64,000 nucleotides of DNA from Kiloniella litopenaei (GCF_000982415.1 NZ_LANI01000005.1:1-64000); one strand, 5' to 3'; shown: positions 1 to 8,037, numbered from the stretch's first letter. The notes: generated by a model not told the origin, from the letters alone. Made by a program: numbers and translations.

Positions 1-30
1 GAAAATCGACGGGGTTTGTCAACGGTCTGA

Positions 31-50
31 AAAAGGGGCAATGCCCCTTA
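31..50 (-). terminator. Intrinsic terminator of the LysR gene
   Basis: A 7-bp perfect stem (AAGGGGC, loop AAT, GCCCCTT) is followed on the minus strand by a run of T. The stem overlaps the stop codon of the LysR gene, so termination is right at the gene end. Confidence 0.7.
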
Positions 51-950
51 GATAAAGTGGTTTTCGGGCAGGTTGAATTTTTCCACCATGAAGTCCACGA
101 AGACGCGGACTTTGGGGGACAGGTGGCGACCCGGGGGGTAGATGGCGTAGATAGCGCTGTCGGGAACGTGGTAGTCAGGTAGAACTTCGACCATATGGGC
201 CTGGCGAATGGCGGGGCCAACCAGCCAGAGGGGGAGCAGGCTGATCCCCATGTTTTTGCAGGTCAGATCCATGATAACTTCGGGGTTGTTGGTTTCCACG
301 GCGCCACTGACATGGACCAGCTCTGCGCCGTCTGGTCCTTCAAAGCGCCAGTCGTTGCGAAAGGCACGTGAAGCATAGATCAGGCAATCATGATTTTCCA
401 AATCCTTCGGATGTTTTGGTGCGCCGTGCTTTTTGAGGTATTCCGGCGAAGCACAGACCACCCGGCGATTGGCCGCCAGCTTGCGTGCGATCAGGCTGGA
501 ATCTTCCAGATCGCCAATGCGCACGGCAAGGTCATAGCCTTCACTCAACAGATCCACAAAGCGGTCCTGTAGATTGAGATCCAACTTGATTTCGGGATAG
601 AGGCTCATAAATTCAGGAATAAGCCCGGTAATCCACAGGCGTCCAAAAGCAACGGGTACGTTTATTTTCAGGGTTCCCCGCGGCGCGGCATGCAGGTTTG
701 CTACCGCATCCTCGGCCTCTTCCACGTCCACCAGAATCTGACAGCAACGCTCATAGAAGCCCTTGCCGACTTCCGTCAGGGAAAGATGGCGCGTTGTGCG
801 ATTAAAAAGCCGCGCCCCGAGGCGATCTTCCAACCGCCCGACCTGTTTGCTCACCGCCGAAGGAGTCAAGGAAGCCGCCCGCGCCGCCGCCGAAAAGCTG
901 CCCTCGTTCACCACCTTCACAAAGATGCCCATCGCCGAAAGATTATCCAT
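48..950 (-). CDS. LysR family transcriptional regulator
   Basis: This 300-residue protein has the full LysR layout. Residues 1-60 are the winged helix-turn-helix (SFSAAARAASLTPSAVSKQV, then RLEDRLGARLFNRTTR), and about 90-295 form the periplasmic-binding-like effector domain. The RTTRHLSLTE pattern and the PRGTLKINVPVAFGR linker put it in the CrgA/AaeR-like branch, whose members often control drug efflux or aromatic metabolism; the effector cannot be read from sequence. The ATG is preceded by no strong SD. No divergent target gene lies upstream within 350 bp, so its regulon is not evident here. It resembles the LysR gene at 9246-10130 in length and motif spacing, a family-level paralogy. Confidence 0.95.
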   Translation of the reverse strand: MDNLSAMGIFVKVVNEGSFSAAARAASLTPSAVSKQVGRLEDRLGARLFNRTTRHLSLTEVGKGFYERCCQILVDVEEAEDAVANLHAAPRGTLKINVPVAFGRLWITGLIPEFMSLYPEIKLDLNLQDRFVDLLSEGYDLAVRIGDLEDSSLIARKLAANRRVVCASPEYLKKHGAPKHPKDLENHDCLIYASRAFRNDWRFEGPDGAELVHVSGAVETNNPEVIMDLTCKNMGISLLPLWLVGPAIRQAHMVEVLPDYHVPDSAIYAIYPPGRHLSPKVRVFVDFMVEKFNLPENHFI

Positions 951-1095
951 GTGCTCGCCCTGAGTCAGAATTTATTTGTGACACAGGGGAATAGATAGCA
1001 GGATTTTAATGGATTGTAACGATGATTAGGGAAGTAATTATACCTGCTGAAAGCAGTGTGCTACATGAAGGTAGGCAAAGCATCTAATTGAAATT

Positions 1096-1248
1096 TCAAC
1101 ACGCCAGCTTCAAAGCTCGACGCTTATTGTCAATCAAAGTCTGTAGGCGGGATTTCATTTCATCATTAGACATAAACCGCCCTGCTTGCCGTTTACGCAA
1201 CAAAAGGCCAAGTGCTTCTTGATCTTTGGGTTTTACTTTCTTCTCCAC
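1096..1248 (-). CDS. Small hypothetical protein (50 residues, GTG start)
   Basis: A short frame not covered by any longer gene starts at GTG behind a GGGGCAGG purine stretch and ends at TGA. An in-frame TAA lies just upstream, so it cannot extend. The product is basic and helical (EKKVKPKDQEALGLLLRKRQ, then a SNDEMKSRLQTLIDNKR stretch). The GRFMSNDEMKSRL segment loosely recalls the C-terminal arm of small ribbon-helix-helix or antitoxin proteins, but no toxin partner is adjacent. It could be a remnant of a longer gene. Coding status is uncertain. Confidence 0.35.
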   Translation of the reverse strand: MEKKVKPKDQEALGLLLRKRQAGRFMSNDEMKSRLQTLIDNKRRALKLAC

Positions 1249-1322
1249 TGAACCTGCCCCAGCTTAAGCCATCGTATTTAAACGATGCCAGTGTATCCTG
1301 TTAATAAAGCAGTATCAAAACT

Positions 1323-2354
1323 TCAATCCACACCCCAATCCAGTATCACCTTGCCGGAGTTGCCGGAACGCATGATGTCAAAGCCTTGCTGGAAGTCGTC
1401 GATGCTGTAGTGGTGAGTAATGATCGGGGTCAGGTCTAGGCCGCCTTGGATCAGGGCGGCCATTTTGTACCAGGTTTCGAACATTTCGCGGCCATAGATG
1501 CCCTTAATCACGAGGCCCTTGAAGATCACTTCGTTCCAGTCAATGCCCATGCGCCCGGGGGGAATGCCGAGCATGGCAATGCGGCCACCGTGGTTCATGG
1601 CGCCAAGCATCCCGTTAAAGGCGGGTTCACTGCCAGACATTTCAAGGCCAACGTCAAAGCCCTCTGTCATGCCGAGGTCGGCCATAACCTCTTCGATTGA
1701 GCTTTCCGTGACATTGACAGCATGCTTGATGCCCATCTTCTTGGCCAGTTCCAGACGGTAGGGATTAATATCGGTAATCACCACGTGGCGGGCACCGACA
1801 TGGCGGCAGATTGCGGCGGCCATGATGCCGATGGGGCCAGCCCCTGTGATCAGCACGTCCTCGCCCACCACATCAAAGGACAGCGCGGTATGGGCCGCAT
1901 TGCCAAAGGGATCGAGGATTGCCGCAATATCGTCAGAAATATCATCGGGCAGGATAAAGACGTTACTGGCCGGCAGGCAGAGATACTCGGCAAAGGAGCC
2001 TGTGCGATTCACGCCGACGCCTTCGGTATTGCGACAGAGATGACGCCGCCCCGCCCGACAGTTGCGGCAATGTCCACAGGTCAGATGGCCTTCGCCCGAG
2101 ACCCGCTGTCCGATTTCCAGATGTGAAACCTGACTGCCTACCTCTTCGATGGTCCCCACGTACTCATGCCCCACGGTCATGCCGACAGGAATCGTGGCCT
2201 TGGCCCAGTCATCCCAGTTATAGATATGCACATCGGTGCCACAGATCGACGACTTGCGGATCTTGATCAGCACATCATTGGGGCCGATTTCCGGTTTGGC
2301 TTCATCGCGCATCCAGATGCCGGGTTCTGCCTTTAACTTCGCCAAGGTTTTCAT
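1323..2354 (-). CDS. tdh: L-threonine 3-dehydrogenase
   Basis: The enzyme oxidises L-threonine to 2-amino-3-ketobutyrate with NAD+, the first step of threonine breakdown to glycine and acetyl-CoA, in the cytoplasm. It is a zinc medium-chain dehydrogenase: [12 protein letters not shown] supplies the catalytic-zinc Cys, GHEYVG the His-Glu pair, [15 protein letters not shown] the structural zinc, and [18 protein letters not shown] the Rossmann loop. I place the start at the ATG giving [15 protein letters not shown], because GGAG lies 7 bases upstream and the product is then 343 residues, near the 341 of E. coli; the open frame runs 26 codons further. It lies downstream of kbl on the same strand, so the pair is probably co-transcribed across a 388-bp gap filled by structured repeats. 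Confidence 0.96.
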   Translation of the reverse strand: MKTLAKLKAEPGIWMRDEAKPEIGPNDVLIKIRKSSICGTDVHIYNWDDWAKATIPVGMTVGHEYVGTIEEVGSQVSHLEIGQRVSGEGHLTCGHCRNCRAGRRHLCRNTEGVGVNRTGSFAEYLCLPASNVFILPDDISDDIAAILDPFGNAAHTALSFDVVGEDVLITGAGPIGIMAAAICRHVGARHVVITDINPYRLELAKKMGIKHAVNVTESSIEEVMADLGMTEGFDVGLEMSGSEPAFNGMLGAMNHGGRIAMLGIPPGRMGIDWNEVIFKGLVIKGIYGREMFETWYKMAALIQGGLDLTPIITHHYSIDDFQQGFDIMRSGNSGKVILDWGVD

Positions 2355-2430
2355 ATCTAAACTCCAACCAGCCAGTGGCTGGTTTATGGTTATCGCTCTG
2401 TTCTCTAAATAGAGAACTTCTCTATCGTTC

Positions 2431-2742
2431 AAGCGCCACTAAGGCTTGTTCTCGCATAAGCTCGGGCGCGTAGTCACGCTTGCCAGATTGAGAATATTCA
2501 ATCTGGATTTGGTTTTATACCGCTTCTCAAGAAAGCGTATTGCGCTCAAGTGCCGCGCATGCTTGTCCTCACTTCGTTCCGGGCGTGCATTCGCACTTGC
2601 CAGATCCTGGATAGGATCTGGGTTAGGTTTGTACCGTCCCCCGAGAGGACGTATTGCGCTCAAACGCCACTAAGGCTTACCTCGTATAAACTCGGGCGTC
2701 CGGTCGGACTTGCCAAATTGCACCAGCAATTTGGTTTACTTC
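2431..2742. repeat. Three tandem structured repeats, about 115 bp each
   Basis: Unit 1 is 2431-2547, unit 2 is 2548-2661, and unit 3 is 2662-2742, cut short at the kbl stop. Each starts AAxxGCCxC and the complete ones end GTATTGCGCTC. Three hairpins recur with compensatory changes. The first is a 4-bp stem after CGGGC, with loops AGTC, ATTC and GGTC in units 1 to 3. The second is a 9-bp stem (CCAGATTGA, CCAGATCCT, CCAAATTGC with their complements). The third is a 5-bp stem (CGCTT/AAGCG, CGTCC/GGACG) with a 7-base loop. The element fills the kbl-tdh gap. Confidence 0.85.
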
Positions 2743-3930
2743 TTATATTATCCCCAGTTCTTTTCCGGCTTCGCCGAAGGCTTTGATGGCCCGGTCGATC
2801 TGTTCCTTTGTGTGGGCTGCAGACATCTGGGTGCGGATGCGCGCCTCGCCTTTTGGCACCACGGGGAACGAGAAGCCGATGACATAGATGCCCCGTTGCA
2901 GCAGCGCATCTGCCAATTTGGTGGCAAGGGCGGCATCGCCGATCATCACCGGGATAATGGGGTGCTCGCCCGGGAGCAAATCAAAACCCAGCTCGGCCAT
3001 ACCTTTGCGGAAATGGTTGCTGTTTTCCACCAGCTTGGCGCGCAGGTCCTGCCCGTTTTCCACCAGATCCAATACTGCAAGAGTCGTTGCTGTGATCACC
3101 GGGGCCAGAGAGTTGGAGAAGAGATAGGGGCGCGAGCGCTGGCGCAACCAGTCCACAATCTCTTTTTTCGCAGAGGTATAGCCGCCAGACGCCCCGCCCA
3201 GCGCTTTGCCCAACGTGCCTGTAATGATATCCACGCGGTCGCGCAGGCCCCAGTAATCCGGCGTTCCGGCACCGTTTGGCCCCATAAACCCGACGGAATG
3301 GCTGTCGTCCACCATCACCAGTGCGTCGTACTTGTCCGCCAGATCACAGATTGCGGGCAGGTTGGCAATGTAACCATCCATAGAAAAGACGCCGTCTGTC
3401 ACGATTAGACGGAAACGCTGGTCCTGTGCCTCTTTCAGGCAGCGTTCCAGCTCGTCCATATCACTGTTGGCATAGCGATAACGCTTGGCTTTGCAGAGGC
3501 GAACCCCGTCGATGATACTGGCATGATTCAAGGCATCACTGATCACCGCATCTTCGGCCCCGAGGATCGTTTCAAACAGACCAGCGTTGGCATCAAAACA
3601 AGAGGAATAGAGAATGGTGTCTTCCTGTCCCAGAAAGCGGGAAAGGCGGTCTTCAAGCTCTTTATGAATGCCCTGGGTGCCACAGATAAAACGTACGGAG
3701 GAAAGCCCGAAACCATAGTCATCCAGCGCCTTTTGCGCCGCGGCCACCAAAGCAGAATCATTGGACAGACCAAGATAGTTATTGGCACAAAAATTCAAAA
3801 CATCGCCAGAGGACTGGACCTTGATCGCCGAAGACTGGGATGATTCAATCACCCGTTCAGCCTTGTAGAGGCCTGATTCCTTCAAGGTGGCGATTTCACC
3901 CGTTAGATGCTTGATAATGGACTTGCTCAT
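2743..3930 (-). CDS. kbl: 2-amino-3-ketobutyrate CoA ligase (glycine C-acetyltransferase)
   Basis: This PLP enzyme of the alpha-oxoamine synthase family cleaves 2-amino-3-ketobutyrate with CoA to glycine and acetyl-CoA, completing the threonine dehydrogenase pathway started by the downstream tdh. At 395 residues it matches the family (398 in E. coli). Recognisable features are [13 protein letters not shown] near the N-terminus, the [12 protein letters not shown] segment, [12 protein letters not shown], which contacts PLP, and [15 protein letters not shown] with the Schiff-base lysine at about residue 241. It is first in the kbl-tdh unit. An AT-rich palindrome 40-55 bp upstream is a possible operator. 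Confidence 0.97.
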   Translation of the reverse strand: MSKSIIKHLTGEIATLKESGLYKAERVIESSQSSAIKVQSSGDVLNFCANNYLGLSNDSALVAAAQKALDDYGFGLSSVRFICGTQGIHKELEDRLSRFLGQEDTILYSSCFDANAGLFETILGAEDAVISDALNHASIIDGVRLCKAKRYRYANSDMDELERCLKEAQDQRFRLIVTDGVFSMDGYIANLPAICDLADKYDALVMVDDSHSVGFMGPNGAGTPDYWGLRDRVDIITGTLGKALGGASGGYTSAKKEIVDWLRQRSRPYLFSNSLAPVITATTLAVLDLVENGQDLRAKLVENSNHFRKGMAELGFDLLPGEHPIIPVMIGDAALATKLADALLQRGIYVIGFSFPVVPKGEARIRTQMSAAHTKEQIDRAIKAFGEAGKELGII

Positions 3931-3969
3931 AACCCGTCGCGATCCCGTTTCAATGGAAGTTCAATATAA

Positions 3970-3984
3970 TAGATATATTATCTA
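3970..3984. promoter_or_regulatory. Perfect palindrome upstream of kbl
   Basis: TAGATA-TAT-TATCTA is a perfect 15-bp inverted repeat inside an AT-rich stretch upstream of kbl. Position and symmetry suggest an operator or part of the promoter. The binding protein is unknown. Confidence 0.4.
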
Positions 3985-4248
3985 GTATAAGGGATTCGTC
4001 AAGCCACTTACTGCCCAGTACTGCCCAGAATTTTACCCGTAACCTGAGAACAGTGCTTCAAGAATGCTAACAAGGCTGCTGTTTCCCCTATCGTCGTTAT
4101 CAGGAATACTAGCATACTGCGCAGGTACAATATCAGCTATATTAGGCCGAACACAGGAATCAGCCTGAACAACAGGAGCCTCAGCATGTAACAGTTCACA
4201 GAAGCGGAACTCTTCACCGGGGGATGCCTCTGTGGCAAGGTCCGGCTT

Positions 4249-4599
4249 GTGGCGTCGGGAAGGCCCGATCGGGTCGGGGTCTGTCACTGTCTTGATTGCC
4301 GGAAACATCATGGCGCACTTTTCTATGCCGCCGCTATATTCCCGCAAACTGCTGTCACCGTCGACGGCAAAACCCGCGCCTATAAGGGGCGGCATTTCTG
4401 CCCTGATTGCGGATCATCGGTTTTTGCACAGACGGGAGATGAGATCGAAGTGCACCTTGGCACGCTGGATGCCCCTGACCAGTTTGCACCCGACTATGAA
4501 AGCTGGACCCTGCGCCGCGAAGCCTCCTTGCCCGCCTTTCCCCACACAAAACAATACGCCCGTGATCGTGATGATTCAGAAGGCTCTAAAGAGTCGTAA
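4249..4599 (+). CDS. GFA family protein (zinc-binding), 5' end interrupted by a stop codon
   Basis: The product belongs to the glutathione-dependent formaldehyde-activating (GFA) fold family, small beta-proteins holding two zinc ions. The open frame shows the CHCLDCRKHHG cluster and FCPDCGSSVF, but the family's first zinc motif (GGCLCGKVRL) lies upstream of the only available GTG start used here. Homology reads in frame back to an ATG at 4186 with AGGAG 7 bases before it, but the second codon there is TAA. So either codon 2 carries a nonsense change and the gene is dead or expressed by reinitiation, or a non-canonical start between 4192 and 4248 is used. A sequencing error must also be excluded. 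The substrate of GFA proteins is generally not known. Confidence 0.75.
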   Translation: MASGRPDRVGVCHCLDCRKHHGALFYAAAIFPQTAVTVDGKTRAYKGRHFCPDCGSSVFAQTGDEIEVHLGTLDAPDQFAPDYESWTLRREASLPAFPHTKQYARDRDDSEGSKES

Positions 4600-4702
4600 C
4601 ACCGCAGCTTAAGGCTTGAATCACAAACAAACGCGCTACTGCGATAAACTGAACCAAAGCCGCAAACTCATCCCCAAATAAAGCCCGTGGCGCTGCCACA
4701 GA

Positions 4703-5779
4703 TTAGAGGATCTGGTAGTTCTGGCGGTATCGGGTCGGGCTGATTCCCATTTGATCACGGAAGTGATGGCGCAGGGTATCGGCGAGGCCAAAACCACAGT
4801 GCGAGGCGATTTCTTCCACAGACATCGCGGTTTCTTCCAGACAGGTACAGGCCAGCGCCAGGCGTTCCTGAATCATCCACTTGGCCGGGGGCAGCCCCGT
4901 TGCTTCCTTGAATCGCCGGATAAAAGTGCGCAGACTCATATGCGCGCGTCTGGCCAGCTCTTCGACCCGCAGCGGCGTGTGCAGGTGCTTTCTGATCCAG
5001 GCCAGAAGGTCATCCATCGCCAGTTCTCTCCGCACCTGTGGGCGGTCGATAAACTGCGCCTGTCCGCCATCGCGCTGTGCCGGAAGCACCAGACGTTTGG
5101 CGACCTTGTTCGCTACGGCAGGGCCAAAGTCGTTGCGGATAATATTCAAACAGAGGTCGAGTCCCGCGGCGGACCCCGCCGAAGTCATGATTCGCCCCTC
5201 ATCAATAAAGAGGACATTGGGATCAACGTGTAAATCAGGGTATGTCTCTGCCAAAAGATCCGCATAGCGCCAGTGTGTCGTGACCTTTTGATTGCGCAGG
5301 ATTCCCGCCGCCGCCAGCACAAAGACACCGGAACAGATCGACACAATTCTGGCCCCGCGATAATAGGCCGCCCAGATGGCTTCCAATAACGCCTCGGGCG
5401 GGCGTTCGTGCACAGAGCGCCAGCCCGGCACCACGATGGTGTCCGCCTTTTCCAGCACTTCCAGCCCCTTTTCCGCCGTCACCTGTAGCCCACCAATGGC
5501 GCGGCACGGCCCGCTGTCTGCCGAGCAGGTCGTGAAGTCATACCAGTCATCAAACTCGGGGCGGTCCAGACCAAAAGCCTCTACAACCATGCCGTATTCA
5601 AAGGTACAGAGACCGTCATAGACCACCGCCGCAACAAGGTGGTTTGCCTTCTTCACAGCTATTTCTTGAGAGGTTTCCAAGTTCTTTTTTGAGATCGTCT
5701 TCTGAACTGATTGCGGGACTAGTTTCTGGCGAGATTTTTTATTCATGGCAGATTTTTCACTATCTGAATTAATTGGCAT
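4703..5779 (-). CDS. GlxA-like AraC family transcriptional regulator (DJ-1/PfpI domain plus HTH)
   Basis: The 358 residues comprise a Lys/Ser-rich tail (1-45), a class I glutamine amidotransferase-like DJ-1/PfpI sensor domain (about 47-225, with the nucleophile-elbow sequence SICSGVF, Cys149), and a C-terminal double helix-turn-helix AraC domain (about 255-355, RRAHMSLRTFIRRFKEATG and HCGFGLADTLRHHF). Relatives (GlxA, GbdR, ArgR-type) control catabolism of amines, betaine and amino acids. The sensor is generally not an enzyme. The start is uncertain: Met1 lies inside a large palindrome at 5772-5810, and Met12 (5746) would free that palindrome to act as an operator. It is divergent from the rhodanese gene. 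Confidence 0.93.
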   Translation of the reverse strand: MPINSDSEKSAMNKKSRQKLVPQSVQKTISKKNLETSQEIAVKKANHLVAAVVYDGLCTFEYGMVVEAFGLDRPEFDDWYDFTTCSADSGPCRAIGGLQVTAEKGLEVLEKADTIVVPGWRSVHERPPEALLEAIWAAYYRGARIVSICSGVFVLAAAGILRNQKVTTHWRYADLLAETYPDLHVDPNVLFIDEGRIMTSAGSAAGLDLCLNIIRNDFGPAVANKVAKRLVLPAQRDGGQAQFIDRPQVRRELAMDDLLAWIRKHLHTPLRVEELARRAHMSLRTFIRRFKEATGLPPAKWMIQERLALACTCLEETAMSVEEIASHCGFGLADTLRHHFRDQMGISPTRYRQNYQIL

Positions 5780-5810
5780 TATTTATATTAATATAGTCAT
5801 TTATGCCAAT
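5772..5810. promoter_or_regulatory. Nested inverted repeat over the GlxA-like gene start
   Basis: ATTGGCAT (5772-5779) and ATGCCAAT (5803-5810) are perfect inverted arms. Between them lies a second perfect palindrome, TATATTAATATA (5784-5795). The site covers the annotated start codon of the AraC-type gene and lies between two divergent genes, as expected for an autoregulatory operator. Confidence 0.55.
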
Positions 5811-5881
5811 AGGCAAGCGTAAAAACACGCCCTATGATCATTTTCATCACCACCTGAACACGAAGATTTTGGAGAAAAGAA

Positions 5882-6283
5882 ATGCCGTCTAATGTCGCCC
5901 TCGTTCCCGCCGCACCTCCCGAAGAAGCGCTAATGCATTTCGAGCGCCGCCTGCGTCTGGAAACCGATTGCTGGGACACGCATCATGCGCTGAACGAACA
6001 GGAACAGGATTTTGTTTTGCTGGATGTACGATCACCGGATCTCTACGAGGCCGGACACATTCCCAAGGCCATCAACTTGCCCCACGGCAAGATCATCGCC
6101 CGCAAAATGCGCGGTTTTCCCGACGATACCCTGTTCGTCGTCTATTGCGCTGGCCCCCACTGTAACGGCGCCAACAAAGCCGCCATACGCCTCGCCAAAC
6201 TGGGCTATCAGGTCAAAGAGCTGATCGGTGGTATCGAAGGTTGGAAAGACGAAGGCTTTGACCTCGTCACAGGCGTTATTTGA
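5882..6283 (+). CDS. Rhodanese-like domain protein
   Basis: A single rhodanese domain makes up nearly the whole 133 residues: FVLLDVRSPDLYEAGHIPKAINLP is the CH2-A-type motif, and VVYCAGPHCNGANKA is the active-site loop with Cys89 as persulfide carrier. The loop has a second Cys (Cys94) and the YCxGPxCNGA form found in a subgroup of free-standing rhodaneses, so the sulfur acceptor is not predictable. GGAG lies 8 bases before the ATG. It is divergent from the GlxA-like regulator and separated from it by the palindrome at 5772-5810, which makes it the natural candidate target of that regulator (inference). Confidence 0.93.
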   Translation: MPSNVALVPAAPPEEALMHFERRLRLETDCWDTHHALNEQEQDFVLLDVRSPDLYEAGHIPKAINLPHGKIIARKMRGFPDDTLFVVYCAGPHCNGANKAAIRLAKLGYQVKELIGGIEGWKDEGFDLVTGVI

Positions 6284-6373
6284 TTTTTGGGCTGATTTTT
6301 TTTGTGGCCTGTTTTGGGCCAGTTACAAGGCCATCTACGACAGGATAGAAGTCCGGCAAAACATTATTTCCTG

Positions 6374-6425
6374 GGTCGTTACCTTGGGTCGTTGGCTTGG
6401 ATCGTTGGCTTGGATCGTTGGCTGG
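6374..6425. repeat. Four tandem 13-bp repeats
   Basis: Four consecutive 13-mers read GGTCGTTACCTTG, GGTCGTTGGCTTG, GATCGTTGGCTTG and GATCGTTGGCTGG. They sit in the non-coding gap after the rhodanese gene. This is a small minisatellite that could vary in copy number between strains. Confidence 0.85.
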
Positions 6426-6466
6426 CCCGAATCACAAGATAGAGATTTACCAGCACTTACATCAAG

Positions 6467-6511
6467 AAAAGGCATCTATACGACACGAGCAGGTCGAAGT
6501 AGATGCCTTTT
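6467..6511. terminator. Bidirectional terminator hairpin
   Basis: AAAAGGCATCTA and TAGATGCCTTTT are perfect 12-bp arms around a 21-base loop that itself contains CGAC/GTCG. With A-tract and T-tract at the two ends it can stop both the rhodanese transcript and the convergent XRE-cupin transcript. Confidence 0.7.
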
Positions 6512-6549
6512 CATATAAATAGCCTACGCGTTAACATACCGCCCGAATT

Positions 6550-7134
6550 TTACAGCCCCTGTAGCCGTTCGACCACCAGCAAGGCAACAGCGTTGCCGTC
6601 GCCCACGTTGATCAGGGCATGGTCGCAATCGGCGGGGTAGCGGGCGGTGCCGCCGGCTTCGACAGTTTCTGTATCGCCCGCGGACTCAACCTCTATGCGC
6701 CCCGACAGCACCGTCAGGTGTTCGCGGGTTCCTTCGGCATGGGGGGCAGAGCGCAAGGCCCCGGCGGCTTCGAAGCTCAGTTCGTACCACTCGCACAGCG
6801 CAGCATTTTCAACGGGGGAGAGAATACGCATCACACAGCTGCCATCCGGGCTGGACATGGTGGGCGTCAGGTTCGCGGGCACGGCCTCTATCTTGACCAC
6901 TTCCGGCTCGCGCGGCGCGCCCTCTAGCAGTTCATAGATATCCATGCCAAAGCTTTGCGTCAGGCTCCAGAGCGTCGCAAAGGTCGGGTTGGCCTGTCCG
7001 CGCTCTATCTGCGAGAGCATGGACTTGGACACCCCCGAAAGCTTCGCCAGCTGATCCAGCGTCAGCTTCTTTTCCTTGCGCGCATCCCGCACCTTATCCC
7101 CGATCTGCGGCACACCCTTGCGTTTCGTACTCAT
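6550..7134 (-). CDS. XRE family transcriptional regulator with C-terminal cupin domain
   Basis: The 194 residues carry an N-terminal Cro/C1-type helix-turn-helix (about 8-65: LTLDQLAKLSGVSKSMLSQI, ERGQANPTFATLW) followed by a small cupin barrel (about 100-190; SAPHAEGTREHLTVLSGRIEV). This is the layout of the PuuR/SutR-like family, in which the cupin senses a small metabolite. The metal-ligand pattern is only partly preserved, so the ligand is unknown. Two half-sites of TCCACTA lie just upstream (7156-7182), consistent with autorepression. It is convergent with the rhodanese gene. Confidence 0.93.
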   Translation of the reverse strand: MSTKRKGVPQIGDKVRDARKEKKLTLDQLAKLSGVSKSMLSQIERGQANPTFATLWSLTQSFGMDIYELLEGAPREPEVVKIEAVPANLTPTMSSPDGSCVMRILSPVENAALCEWYELSFEAAGALRSAPHAEGTREHLTVLSGRIEVESAGDTETVEAGGTARYPADCDHALINVGDGNAVALLVVERLQGL

Positions 7135-7155
7135 ACCTTACCTAAAACCCCTTTA

Positions 7156-7182
7156 GTGGAATTTCCACCATAGTGGATTTTT
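7156..7182. promoter_or_regulatory. Probable operator of the XRE-cupin gene
   Basis: GTGGAA-T-TTCCAC (7156-7168) is a perfect inverted repeat, followed at 7171 by a further TAGTGGAT half-site. The cluster begins 22 bp upstream of the XRE-cupin start codon, the usual place for autoregulation by this family. Also within reach of the divergent HEPN-like gene. Confidence 0.5.
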
Positions 7183-7300
7183 AGAGCGAGTGCCAGATGG
7201 AAGGAGTTTTAGGTTTAAATTATTGAAATGCTAATGATAGTATTAAATTTAATTGTGTATAATAATTAGCAACTCACACTAAGGCATTTCTAGGTGCAAA

Positions 7301-7810
7301 ATGACAGACCCTGCTCAATGGCTAAATATGCATTTTGAAGGTTGGAGCAATCTCACACCCCAAGAGAAGAAAGCTATAAGAGATTTTCCAATCTTGTGGT
7401 CTATATTCGAGTTGCAAGCAACTGGCCAAAATGGCGAGCGTCCAAATGCTACGCCAGAGAGAATTTGCAGAGCAATTGAAAACCTAACTGCCGATATAGA
7501 TGAGAATGGAATTCAACAAGCTAAACATTACTTCTCTGGACGTTACTATAATGACAACGGTCAAGGAACGTATGCATTTGATCAACTTAGAGTTCACAGC
7601 GACTATCAACAATACGTAAGAAATGCACTTCTTGAGGTAGATGTATCCAGCCAAAATATTTTGCTTGGATTATTATTAATTATCAATCGGCTGAGAAACA
7701 ATTTTCTGCACGGAGAAAAAGCATCATATGCATTCGCAAATCAACTAGAAAATTTTCGTCATGCTAATAGTGTGTTAATGTTCGCAATCCCTTTATGGGA
7801 TACACCCTAA
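7301..7810 (+). CDS. HEPN-like hypothetical protein
   Basis: I do not recognise a named family for this 169-residue protein. Residues 129-140 read NRLRNNFLHGEK, which contains R-x4-H (Arg132-His137), the catalytic signature of HEPN ribonucleases, and sits in a predicted helix pair near the C-terminus as in RNase-type HEPN proteins. The gene is visibly more AT-rich than its flanks and has its own AT-rich promoter region. No nucleotidyltransferase (MNT) or other antitoxin-like partner is next to it. It lies beside a decayed yaeQ fragment, so local rearrangement or transfer is likely. The function could be toxin, defence or none. Confidence 0.7.
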   Translation: MTDPAQWLNMHFEGWSNLTPQEKKAIRDFPILWSIFELQATGQNGERPNATPERICRAIENLTADIDENGIQQAKHYFSGRYYNDNGQGTYAFDQLRVHSDYQQYVRNALLEVDVSSQNILLGLLLIINRLRNNFLHGEKASYAFANQLENFRHANSVLMFAIPLWDTP

Positions 7811-7841
7811 GACATTTTTCTTTTAATTCATCTCGGGCTAA

Positions 7842-7918
7842 CTAGCGCTTTTCCATCTGACGTGCGTCACATGCAACGTACTGTCATCAATCGCGACCAC
7901 GACGTCGCCGTCCTGAAT
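7842..7918 (-). pseudogene. Decayed copy of the 3' end of yaeQ
   Basis: Bases 7849-7918 match 10251-10320, the 3' end of the intact yaeQ gene, at 61 of 70 positions by hand count. The reading frame is still open and gives IQDGDVVVAIDDSTLHVTH before a TAG at 7842, against IQDGDVMVAIDDSTLHVTP in the intact protein. The rest of the gene is missing. The two copies are direct repeats flanking the MFS-LysR pair. Confidence 0.85.
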
Positions 7919-7951
7919 GAAAAGGCACCACAAAACATTACTTCCCAAATG

Positions 7952-7966
7952 GAACTAGTATAGTTC
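7952..7966. promoter_or_regulatory. Inverted repeat upstream of the MFS gene
   Basis: GAACTA-GTA-TAGTTC is a perfect 15-bp inverted repeat 72 bp before the MFS start codon. A symmetric AT-rich site of this size in this place suits a LysR binding site, and the LysR gene is the next gene of the same operon. Confidence 0.45.
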
Positions 7967-8037
7967 TTATTAATGATATTTTGGTCGTCTTGAATCAATT
8001 CTATTGTTAACTCCTACAGATTTCCGGAGTTAACACC

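Noticed and set aside
2439-2673. Open frames on both strands across the kbl-tdh gap (74 and 75 residues)
   Set aside because: They result from the tandem structured repeat; base changes preserve pairing rather than protein sequence, and no SD is present.
2431-2742. CRISPR array
   Set aside because: Three adjoining units without spacers, variable unit sequence and no cas genes.
3931-4185. Glycine riboswitch ahead of kbl
   Set aside because: The leader is AT-rich and lacks the conserved glycine-aptamer core; only a short palindrome is present.
4033-4395. 120-residue minus-strand frame between kbl and the GFA gene
   Set aside because: It runs antisense over the GFA zinc-binding region and has no family resemblance.
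6228-6518. 96-residue frame after the rhodanese gene
   Set aside because: It overlaps the rhodanese end, runs through the 13-bp repeats and into the terminator hairpin.
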